From Picochlorum sp. 'celeri' (taxonomy: Eukaryota > Chlorophyta > Trebouxiophyceae): 64,000 nucleotides of DNA. Position numbers and translations under genes: made by a program. The stretch's first letter is position 1; each line of letters opens with the position of its first letter. The notes under the pieces were generated by a model, which did not search any database, was not told where the DNA came from, and worked only from the letters and a program-made list of their open reading frames with translations. Location of the stretch: positions 186,001 to 250,000 of the forward strand of contig JAACMV010000030.1 in NCBI GenBank assembly GCA_010909725.1. The letters are read 5' to 3'. This document shows positions 1-8,599 of the stretch, in pieces.

Positions 1-134
1 AGATGTGAATACAAAAAAACATGATGATGATGGTCTTAGTTGTGTTACACTCAAGGTAGGTCTTGGCACTCGTATCTTCTATACGAGGAAGAAAAAGCAG
101 AAGAAAAAACAACAAGAAGAAACACACGGTGCTC

Positions 135-917
135 TCAGCATGTCACGGTCCAGTCTCCATTGTCTTTTGTAATTGACAATCCCAAGCTTGGCAAGTTGAT
201 CTCGGCCTGAATATCTCTGGTGTTCTGCGTATAGATGACCATTGGTGTTTCATCCGTCTCGGTTGGTTTTGGATTATAAATTAATCCAAGAACCTCGGCG
301 GATCTGAAGAATGGAGGGATTGAGGATTCCTGTGGTCCAGAGCAGAGAGACACGTCTCCAACAATGCCAATGAGGTTTCCTTCAACCCCAAAGACGTCTA
401 GGTCTTTGGACTGACACCCGACTTTGATGGAGAACTGCTTGAAATCGCAGGGGTGGGTTCCGCAAAAGTCGAGGACAATGACATCAGCGTCGCTGGTCGG
501 CTGATACAGATACGTCGATGCCGCCAGTCGAAAGGCGCCGTCAAAGCGTTCATTGACGCTGTACGAGTTTAGCTCGGTCACATCGCAGACATCCTCGGTC
601 GAGCCCGTTTGCCTCGCTTTCAATGCACTTTTTAAACTTCGAAGAATTTTCTTCTCCTGGTTTTTACCACTGCCAGTGATGTCATTTCTCACAACGACGT
701 TTGTCGAGCGCTCCAGCTTCTCCTGATCCATGTACTTAGTACACGCAGTTTGCGAACACCCTGAGCCGGTACAGGCGCACGAGTCCCCTGTAACGATAAT
801 ACCACATGATTTAGGGCAAGTATAGCACGTTTTACCGTCGCACGACGCAGCACGAGTGACGCCTAGCACGGTCAACGTGGCAAGCACGATCCAATGGAGA
901 AATCTGTTGTGGCGCAT
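135..917 (-). CDS. Secreted cysteine-rich protein, unknown function
   Basis: 260-residue single-exon frame. The N-terminus has a basic start, then a hydrophobic stretch ending near residue 23 (WIVLATLTVLGVTRA), a typical signal peptide. Residues 26-60 carry ten cysteines in a compact disulfide-rich segment; the remainder is a beta-rich-looking region with scattered cysteines (DFCGTHPC, VGCQSK) and no membrane segment. I do not recognise the family. Its neighbour on the same strand is a secreted protease, so an extracellular or wall role fits, but that is inference from location only. Confidence 0.7.
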   Translation of the reverse strand: MRHNRFLHWIVLATLTVLGVTRAASCDGKTCYTCPKSCGIIVTGDSCACTGSGCSQTACTKYMDQEKLERSTNVVVRNDITGSGKNQEKKILRSLKSALKARQTGSTEDVCDVTELNSYSVNERFDGAFRLAASTYLYQPTSDADVIVLDFCGTHPCDFKQFSIKVGCQSKDLDVFGVEGNLIGIVGDVSLCSGPQESSIPPFFRSAEVLGLIYNPKPTETDETPMVIYTQNTRDIQAEINLPSLGLSITKDNGDWTVTC

Positions 918-1323
918 GCTGCAAATAGTTCCCTCGTTATGTCTTTGTCACTTTTATTATATGTATTTATTTCAAAATGTATTTTCTTTACGGCGAAGAG
1001 TGCTGTACACGCGGTTTTCGGTCCAATGTCAGCTTCTTTGACGTGTACATGGTCATTGGAGCGCTCGACCCCGGACGGACGACTTCTTGTGCCGTTGGAA
1101 GGTCAGTCATGCTTGCATCGTGTCTAGCTTCCTTGCCACGTTCAGTTCTACGCGAGGGGAATGAAATGTAGATGCGTTTACATATGTATGAAGATATTCG
1201 TGTTGATACAAAAAGCATGGGTTGGTTCAACAACTGAATAGGCAACACAATATGGAAAAAAAAAACCAGGTTTTCAATACTTACTGACTCGTGCCCGAGC
1301 ACAATCGTTCTTGTTCATCATTC
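918..1323. other. Intergenic, no supported gene
   Basis: About 400 bp between two minus-strand secreted-protein genes, presumably the promoter of the Cys-rich gene plus the 3' end of the mosaic protease gene. Short frames exist on both strands (for example plus 977-1171) but none is conserved-looking or needed to complete a neighbour. No RNA gene seen. Confidence 0.5.
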
Positions 1324-3670
1324 TCAGCACTTTCGCAGTGATGTGGAGGAAGATAGTTTCCTGAGTCTCCAGTATTGGTACCCAGAGCTTAGAACCCTGC
1401 TGGAGGTGAACACGCTTGGGCTGCCACATCGAGATGATCTGCTCATATTCGAACTATAGTTTCTGTTTTCACGACTCTGCATATCACATAAAAAAGGCAC
1501 GTGAGATGAAACTGCGTAGAGTACACGTAGAAAAGAAATAGGGACATACCACTGCTCTGATGATAACTTTGCTGCACGAACTTCCGTCATAAGAGATCAT
1601 CCTCCAACTCGTCGGGTAGGATGAGAGATACACATTTCTCTTGCTGGAAACCCTAGAGTTTACGGCCACGTATTTATTCTTCGTGGTGCATGATTTGACT
1701 GCCCGTATTGACACTCTGTTATTTCCTTTGGACTCCACAACAAATCGTGTGGCTGTTCTGGATGTCTTCTTTTTCGCCTTGACAGATCGTGATCTACAGT
1801 TCGAGGTCCATACATTGAGGTACCTGGTACCACAGCCAGAATCATACCCGTAAATGAGGTATGTCCCTTCGTCAATGTCGCAAATCTTCTCAACTGGTGG
1901 AGGTGGTGGGGAGGGAAGCGGGAAGAATGGAGGAGGAGAAGGCGTCACAGAAGGTGGTGGCGGGGAAGGTGTCACGGAAGGTGGAGGAGGAGAAGGTGTC
2001 ACGGAAGGTGGTGGCGGGGAAGGCGAAGGAGTTGGTGTGTTGCCAGTTTGCACTGCAAAGCAAAAGACATGGTAATGCACCCAAACAACAAGAAGAGGAA
2101 GAAGAAAAGCAAGCATACCTTCACCATACGTATTCCCAGAGAAGCGCGATGATGGCACAGGAGTGGCATTCGAATCTGCAACCTGACAATTTGCACCGGC
2201 AACATTGTACTGATCACCACCAAGTGGACCAAGCCAGGTGAAATACTTGCATCCAGGAGTGTCCACACAAAACTGTGCACAAGCACCAGCAGAAACAGCA
2301 CCCGTTTCTACGATATTTGAAGCACCGGTGTATTCGACAAAACCGGACTGTCTTTGAGTGCCAGCTGGAAACTCATCTCTGTTCAACCAGCCTCCCTGGC
2401 AGTTTCCAGCAGACTCTACAAAACCTGCTGGCTCATGAAGCTTACACACCCTTGTTCCCTTGTCATAAGCCCATGCTCCACAGTTAGAGATTCCTTTACA
2501 AGCTGCACAACAATTTCCACCAGATTCCTGAGAACTAGAAGAAATCACAGCACCACTGAAGCACACATCCTCTTCCACCAATGTATTCAGCACAGAAGGA
2601 ATGGATGTCCTACATACATCATATTTTACCATGTTAATGCTATGCGTCCTCTTCAAATTTGCATGTCATGAAACGACAAAGAAAAAAAAAACCATCACGC
2701 ACCCTTCCCAATTAAAGTACCAAATCTGATCATTGATCCACGTTGTAAACTGAGCCACACTCGTGTATCCTCCATAATCATTTGGTCCACCACACGGAAC
2801 AGGACCGTAACTCGTAATACCAACTTGAATATTTTCGTTATATCCAGCTGTTGGCCATCGAGCACCTTCAATCGCCAACGGACCTCCAGAGTCTCCCTGA
2901 CATGCATCACTATCTGGCACACCAGGCGTATCCCCACCAGCACAAATATGCGTTGCCGACGGTGGCTGCAGCCCCCACAGTCTATACGTCTGATCACATG
3001 TCTGCCTATCTATATATGGAACATCTGCATATTGAAGAATTTCAGCCACGTCCCTATTCCCATCGGTATACTCCACCTCAGTCTTGCCCCACCCAGCCAC
3101 ATACAATGGACTCGGTATCTGATCCTCCCGCAATGTACTCAAAAGCACACTCTGAGCCGGTATCTCATTCTCATACGCAAGCAAACCTATATCATTCTGA
3201 AACGATCTCGGGTTATAATTCTCGTGAAAGGTGTATTCATATGCAGACACCTGGTTGGCCCTAAATTGGTTCTGGTTGACAATCCCATAGGCAGCAGTAG
3301 CATCCCTCAAATTATCCGCCAAGCAATGCGCCGCTGTCATCGCAACACGAGGCGCAATTTTTGTCGAAGCACACTGCCCAGTAGAGCCAGATGCCGTTGT
3401 AAGACGCGTCAGGCCAATATATGGAAAGTCCCCTGGAGCTGCATCATTTCCATACGACACTCTGGCAGCCACCTTCTCCTTCGAGGAATCACGATCATCT
3501 ATACTCGCCAATCGAATCACAGAGGATGTATTCAACACCCGCAGCTCATCACCTTGAAAATTCTTCGGCAACGATACCCGCGCAATCTTCGTCTTCCCAA
3601 GCACACTGGCAAACACGGTTGCCAGCACACAGTACTGAATCACTATCTTTAGAGCGGTTAAAGATCTCAT
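1324..3670 (-). CDS. Secreted mosaic trypsin-like protease with PAN, Pro-rich and trefoil-like domains
   Basis: Four exons (3670-2703, 2609-2119, 2052-1550, 1476-1324) join in frame to 704 residues; donors are GTGCGT, GTATGC and GTATGT, all acceptors AG. Signal peptide at residues 1-25. A chymotrypsin-fold S1 domain follows with catalytic His115 (TAAHC), Asp160 (NDIGLL) and Ser261 (GDSGGP); Asp255 sits six before the serine, which predicts trypsin-like cleavage after Lys/Arg. Next come two Cys-rich PAN/apple-like segments (about 335-470), a Ser-Thr-Pro linker with repeated SVTPSPPPP (about 490-530), and a C-terminal region (about 540-704) with repeating hydrophobic/Trp pattern that resembles a beta-trefoil. 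Family knowledge: PAN and trefoil modules bind proteins or sugars, and SPPPP linkers are typical of green algal extracellular matrix proteins. Inference: a cell-surface or matrix protease. The first two exons have separate open frames, so unspliced reading would wrongly give two genes. Confidence 0.8.
1929..2025. repeat. 27-bp tandem repeat coding the Pro-rich linker
   Basis: Imperfect 27-bp units (about 3.5 copies) differing by G/A-rich substitutions, reading on the minus strand as (SVTPSPPPP)n in the mosaic protease. In-frame unit length means copy-number change would keep the gene open. Confidence 0.75.
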
Positions 3671-4088
3671 CTTTAGCCAATTACAGAATGATATCTGACT
3701 GCTAGACTATATATGTGATACAAAGTAATGCTACGCGCTCAGTCTATAGTTGCTGACTCGGTGATTCAAGGATCACTTTGGCCTCCTCGTCTTTGTCTTG
3801 AGGGTCTACAGACAGCGCAGTAATAATATGTACAATATGAGTACGTTAGTATTAATTAAAAAGGGCCACCTACCTTGGACACTCTAGAGTATGAATTGGC
3901 GTGGCGTGGCTTCATACATGGCCTTGCACGCAGCAACGTCTTTCCCCATCAATACAGGCACACAACCGAACGGACGCAACCACACGGCCGCGGGAATGAA
4001 GGTGCCAACGAAGCTATCATTATCGGTGCTCTCTATATGAGACAAAACGTGCAATTACAACAAAGAATGGTACTATTCATACAGCATT
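3671..4088. other. Intergenic, no supported gene
   Basis: 418 bp upstream of the mosaic protease start and downstream of the V-ATPase gene. AT-rich near 3840-3870. No frame or RNA structure that I can support. Confidence 0.5.
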
Positions 4089-4743
4089 CTATTTTGGCTC
4101 TGCTGTCCCGGCCTTGGATGCCAGAATAACTCCAACAATCAATCCGTAGAGAGCAAGAGCCTCAGCGAAAATCAAAATCAAAATCATTCCAACAAACAAT
4201 TTTGGCTGCTGCGCATTCGCACGCACTCCAGCATCTCCCACAATACCGATGCACATACCAGCTCCCAACGCAGCAAATCCACACGCTATTCCAGAGGCAA
4301 AGTGGGCATACCCATCAAAGTAGTAGTATGCCTTTTCCGCAGTCTGATTGATTCCTGTACTGATCACCACCGCGATAATAAGACCGTAGATTCCCAACAC
4401 TCCCGCCATAACAACAGGGATAATAGACTTCATCACAAGCTCTGGCCTCATCACACCCATGGCTGCTATACCCACCCCAGACTTGGCTGTCCCATAGGCA
4501 GCTCCAAAGCATGAGAAGATAATGGCCGATGCCGCTCCCAAATATCCAAAGAATGGAGCAATCTGCACATCATGATCATCCAGTAATCATACAACTATAC
4601 GTACCCAAACCGCTGCTGCCACATCCCGTGAGACATGGACCAACAGCCACCCCGTCAGCCGCCCAATCCCCAAACCCCACCCCCTCTCAACCCATAAAAA
4701 TACCATAGAAACCCACCTGATCTCCGTTCCACTCCGCTGCCAT
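4089..4743 (-). CDS. V-type H+-ATPase 16-kDa proteolipid, subunit c
   Basis: Two exons: 4743-4717 (27 nt, MAAEWNGDQ) and 4562-4089, joined in phase 0 across a 154-bp intron (GTGGGT...CAG) to 166 residues, the usual length for eukaryotic subunit c. Four transmembrane helices in two homologous hairpins are evident. Helix 4 holds the proton-carrying glutamate in [11 protein letters not shown], and the N-half begins [12 protein letters not shown] as in plant and fungal homologues. It forms the membrane rotor ring of the vacuolar proton pump. The upstream mini-exon decides the start: the long frame alone lacks an ATG, beginning at GTG CAG, which is the splice acceptor. Confidence 0.95.
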
Positions 4744-5434
4744 GATTTATTACGTCCGTGCGTGATACCAACACAAATCTACTCGATCAATCAAGCGTCA
4801 CTCGATCGATCAACCAAACAATGGTTTCTCCAACTATATCTACTGTATAAGAAGAATTGAGAGCCCGGCTATGCGTATAAGATACGTTACAGATACAACG
4901 AGGACCAACGTCAGATGCTCGTTCGACCAACACCAGCGTCCTGTACACTCGTCAATACGATGCAGAGAGTGATAGTATGGCTCTATCCAAGCATACAATA
5001 CTAGTATGTAATACTATTATGGTAAGAATGACCACCCGTGCTCCTTGGGTGCACTCCGGAGACAGACCATGAAGTACATATACATGGTACCGGTCAAAAC
5101 TATAGTTTCATGGGATGTATATTCATGCTACAACGATGCCCTACCAAGAAGGCACCACCCCTGTCAGCAGAGTCACAAGACCGAAGGGGCTCGATCCATC
5201 TAGAATCTCTCGCCTGGACTGTGGACATTCCAATTCACGCGGATTGTTAGGGTCTCACTGACGATACCTCTATAGTATTCTATAGTTGAATAAGAATTTA
5301 CATGTACTAGAAAATTTGCGTACTCTATAGAGAGAGCACCAAAGGAAGGAGAAGAAAACAGACTATCAATCAGTCAATTGGCAATTGGAATAAAATTCTT
5401 CTGGAAGAGAGCACAGGAGTTCAGGCTGGCGTGA
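4744..5434. other. Divergent intergenic region (V-ATPase c / proline dehydrogenase)
   Basis: 691 bp between two divergent starts, likely holding both promoters. AT-rich tracts with several CTATAG motifs near 5270-5330. No gene or RNA seen. Confidence 0.5.
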
Positions 5435-7462
5435 ATGAAACGAGAGGTTGGGTTTGCATTACGTCAGATTGTAAGGAATGCATGTTCTCATGCGAAGGGT
5501 GTGCCCAATGTGAATGGCAGTGGAGGAGGCGTGGTCTCGGAACCATGGCATAGGGCTTTTGGCTCTCGAGGAATCTGTCACGGTGGAGGGGGTGGCATGG
5601 GGTATCGGTCTGGTGATTCCCATGCTTTTTATGGGCAATATGTGCATGTGAATAGGTATCATGGTGGGCGGAGCAGCAATGGTGGAGTTGTTGGTGCCAT
5701 GCGATTGTTGAACGACGGCATGATCCCCCGCGGCTGTGGAGGGGAGTGCGTGGGGAGATCGAGGCCGTCGCATGTGTACATGGGGTATCGGGAGTACTAT
5801 GGGACTCCTCATGATATGCGAGCGTTGACGGCGGAGGAGGAGCAGGCGGAGCATATGGACCCAAGTTTTGCCAGGGGGACGCCGAGTGTGTGTGTGGATG
5901 CGCATGCGACCATGGTGGAGGAGATGGATGTTCCGCTGGATTTTGATGATCCGAAGGCTGCGTTTGCGAGTAAGACGACGTGGGAGATTATGCGATCGCT
6001 GATTGTGTTTCGAGTGTGCAAGATTTCATGGTTGGTGCAAAAGGCTGATACAGCGTTGAAGTGGAGCAAGCGGTTGTTTACGCCGTACCTGGTGAACTTT
6101 GTGGTGAAGAATTCGTTTTATCAGCAGTTTGTGGCGGGGGCTGATGCGGAGGGTATTCGGCCTGTGATGGAGCATTTGGAGAGGAATGGGATTCATTCTG
6201 TGTTGGACTATGCGGCAGAGGATGATGTGGATGAGGAGACTGGGGTGGCGCAGAGTCGAGCGTTGGGGGGTATTTCGAGTGCGGAGGATTTGAGGATCAG
6301 TACTGTTGTGGCGAGGACGTACAGATATGAGGATGAGGAGGCTTGTGATCAGAGGATGAATAATTTCCTGAAGAGTATCAAAGCTGCTGGGTCGGTGGAT
6401 AGGCAAGGGTTTACGGCCATCAAAGTGACGGCGTTGGGAATGCCGATGCTGTTGGAGAGAGTTTCGAATGCTCTTTTGGCTGTTCGAGACTTGTTCAAGC
6501 AGTTGGATGAGAATGGTGATGGTCACTTGGATGTGGATGAGTTCAAGCGGGTGTGCAAAACCATTTTTAATGCAAGCTCTGATGATTTACACCGATTGTT
6601 TGACCGTTTGGATACTGATCGTGATGGAAAGGTGGACTACTTGGCCTTTACAAAGGGGATTACTGTGTACAGAGGAACTGAAATTGCATCTCGTTGTAAA
6701 GAGGAGGGGCCGTTTTCGAGAGCGGCGTTGGACGACGAGGAGTTGCGGTTGCTCGATAATATGCTGCGGCGTGTAAATATTCTCGCCGAGGCTGCTGTGG
6801 ATGCTGGAGTGAGGTTGATGGTGGATGCCGAGCATTCATATTTCCAGCCAGCGATTGATTCTGTGGTGACGGAACTTCAGAGAAAGTTTAATAAGAACGA
6901 GCCACGCGTGTATAATACATATCAATGTTATTTGAAGGATTCTCACGATAGAATTTTGGTGGATTTGGAGAGGTCTCGTCGTGAGGGATACAAGTTTGGA
7001 TGCAAATTGGTACGAGGTGCATACATGGTATTGGAGAGGGAGAGAGCGGCAGAAAAGGGGTATCCCTCGCCCGTGTGGGATACCAAGGAAGAAACTCACG
7101 CATGCTATGATGGAGCTGTGGCGATGCTGTTGCCGTGGGTAAAGAATAACGGTGCTGAATTCATGGTTGCCTCTCATAATCAGAGGTCTGTGGAGCTTGC
7201 GGTGGCAGGTATGAAGGCCAGTGGGTTGCCACCGGATGCACCAGTCTACTTTGGACAGCTCTTGGGAATGGCTGATAATTTGACGTATACGTTGGGCGCC
7301 CATGGGTATGGTGCATACAAGTATGTTCCTTTTGGAAGCGTCGATGAGGTCATGCCATATTTGATTCGAAGAGCTCAGGAGAATAGCGATGTTCTTGGAG
7401 GTATTGCAAAGGAGACGAATATGCTGCGATCTGAATTGAAAAGACGATTGCTTCCTTTCTGA
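5435..7462 (+). CDS. Proline dehydrogenase with two EF-hands
   Basis: 675 residues, one exon. The N-terminal ~115 residues are basic/Gly-rich and fit a mitochondrial presequence. The FAD-binding ProDH barrel is split: strand motif KVTALG lies near residue 330, then two canonical EF-hand loops (DENGDGHLDVDEF at ~358 and DTDRDGKVDYLAF at ~394), then the barrel resumes with RLMVDAEHSYFQPAID, KLVRGAYM, ASHNQRS and the C-terminal YKYVPFGSVDEVMPYLIRRAQEN signature. The enzyme oxidises proline to pyrroline-5-carboxylate and feeds electrons to quinone at the inner mitochondrial membrane. All twelve-residue EF loops keep Asp/Asn/Asp ligands and a final Glu or hydrophobic position (the first ends in Glu, the second is less perfect), so calcium binding is plausible for at least one. 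EF-hand ProDHs are known from trypanosomatids; their presence in a green alga is worth noting. Confidence 0.92.
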   Translation: MKREVGFALRQIVRNACSHAKGVPNVNGSGGGVVSEPWHRAFGSRGICHGGGGGMGYRSGDSHAFYGQYVHVNRYHGGRSSNGGVVGAMRLLNDGMIPRGCGGECVGRSRPSHVYMGYREYYGTPHDMRALTAEEEQAEHMDPSFARGTPSVCVDAHATMVEEMDVPLDFDDPKAAFASKTTWEIMRSLIVFRVCKISWLVQKADTALKWSKRLFTPYLVNFVVKNSFYQQFVAGADAEGIRPVMEHLERNGIHSVLDYAAEDDVDEETGVAQSRALGGISSAEDLRISTVVARTYRYEDEEACDQRMNNFLKSIKAAGSVDRQGFTAIKVTALGMPMLLERVSNALLAVRDLFKQLDENGDGHLDVDEFKRVCKTIFNASSDDLHRLFDRLDTDRDGKVDYLAFTKGITVYRGTEIASRCKEEGPFSRAALDDEELRLLDNMLRRVNILAEAAVDAGVRLMVDAEHSYFQPAIDSVVTELQRKFNKNEPRVYNTYQCYLKDSHDRILVDLERSRREGYKFGCKLVRGAYMVLERERAAEKGYPSPVWDTKEETHACYDGAVAMLLPWVKNNGAEFMVASHNQRSVELAVAGMKASGLPPDAPVYFGQLLGMADNLTYTLGAHGYGAYKYVPFGSVDEVMPYLIRRAQENSDVLGGIAKETNMLRSELKRRLLPF

Positions 7463-7613
7463 GGTTGGTGCATTTTGATGGTTGATCAGGCTGGGCACTG
7501 GTTTCCAAAAGGAAAAATAAAGTTGTACAATAATTCATGTTTTGTATATCAGAGATATTGATCCCTGTTCTTGTAATTTTTAATTCAAAAGATCTTGTAG
7601 ACAGTGAAGGAAT

Positions 7614-8549
7614 ATGCACACGACAGTAACGTCGCCACGGCGATTCCCTGTTGGTGCAAGGAGGGTCATTCAAACAGCGCACGAGGTGTCCCACGTCACG
7701 CCTCAGAGTGCGCGATGCTTCAAATTATGGTCTACTAAAAGGGATATTGATCTTATAATAACGGATGTGGATGGTACATTGTTGAATAGCGATCAGAAAT
7801 TGACAGAAAGGACGGTGGAGCATATTCGTTTAGCTGAGGATGCTGGAGTCCCTCTGATGATTGCCACAGGGAAAGCGTACGGGCCGTGGACGAATGAGAT
7901 TCTTCCAGCATTAGCATCGCCGATGCCTCAGGTATACTTGCAAGGGCTCTTTATACGTGATGTGGATGGGAATGAAATGTCTAGTCGTGTTTTGGATCAA
8001 GACATACTATGCCAGGTTGTGGAACTTGCCGCTGCATTGTCACTTACACTGGTCTTGTACTCGAGCGACAGAATCATATGTGAAGAAAGAAATCATCAGA
8101 CGGATCGCTTGATATTCTATGGCGAGCCTACCCCGGAGGGTGTTGGTCCAGTTGTCCCTTTTCTTGAATCGACAGACGTTCGGATTCACAAATGCATCTT
8201 CATGGCTGATGATGATGCTATTGCAGCTGCGAGGCCTGTAGTACAGGATCAATTTGGAGACGAAGTATCTTTAACATCTGCGATATCGGGCATGTTGGAA
8301 GTATTGCCTGCAAATAGTTCTAAAGGGAGGGGTGTGGAGTTTGTCCTGAACACACTGAATATTGCACCAGAGCGATGCATGGCTCTCGGAGATGGAGAAA
8401 ATGATGTAGAAATGTTACGCATGGTTGGTCTCGGGATTGCTGTGGGGAATGCGACCGAGAAGGCAAAAGAAGCAAGTGACATTGTGCTTGATTACACAAA
8501 TGACCAAGATGCAGTCGCTGAGGCAATTACTCGTTATATTCTCTCTTAA
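7614..8549 (+). CDS. Cof-type HAD-family phosphatase, probably plastid-targeted
   Basis: 311 residues. A ~45-residue Ser/Thr/Arg-rich leader with few acids precedes the catalytic domain, fitting a plastid or mitochondrial transit peptide. HAD motif I is DVDGTLLNSD (nucleophile Asp, acid Asp), motif II is in MIATGKA, motif III/IV is SSKGRG...ALGDGENDVEML, the Cof/IIB signature. Family members dephosphorylate sugar phosphates, flavin precursors or other small phosphometabolites; the substrate cannot be read from sequence. It follows the ProDH gene on the same strand with a 150-bp gap. Confidence 0.85.
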   Translation: MHTTVTSPRRFPVGARRVIQTAHEVSHVTPQSARCFKLWSTKRDIDLIITDVDGTLLNSDQKLTERTVEHIRLAEDAGVPLMIATGKAYGPWTNEILPALASPMPQVYLQGLFIRDVDGNEMSSRVLDQDILCQVVELAAALSLTLVLYSSDRIICEERNHQTDRLIFYGEPTPEGVGPVVPFLESTDVRIHKCIFMADDDAIAAARPVVQDQFGDEVSLTSAISGMLEVLPANSSKGRGVEFVLNTLNIAPERCMALGDGENDVEMLRMVGLGIAVGNATEKAKEASDIVLDYTNDQDAVAEAITRYILS

Positions 8550-8599
8550 ACATGCTGTAGTACTGTAAAATATGATGGATTGAAAAATGCAGAAAATCT

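Noticed and set aside
977..1171. Plus-strand frame starting MYFLYGEECC
   Set aside because: No family match, and no downstream exon in the right phase gave a sensible product.
1324..1459. Plus-strand reading with an acceptor-like site and acidic, protein-like composition
   Set aside because: The minus strand in this interval continues the trefoil repeat pattern of the mosaic protease in phase; the plus reading lacks a matching upstream exon.
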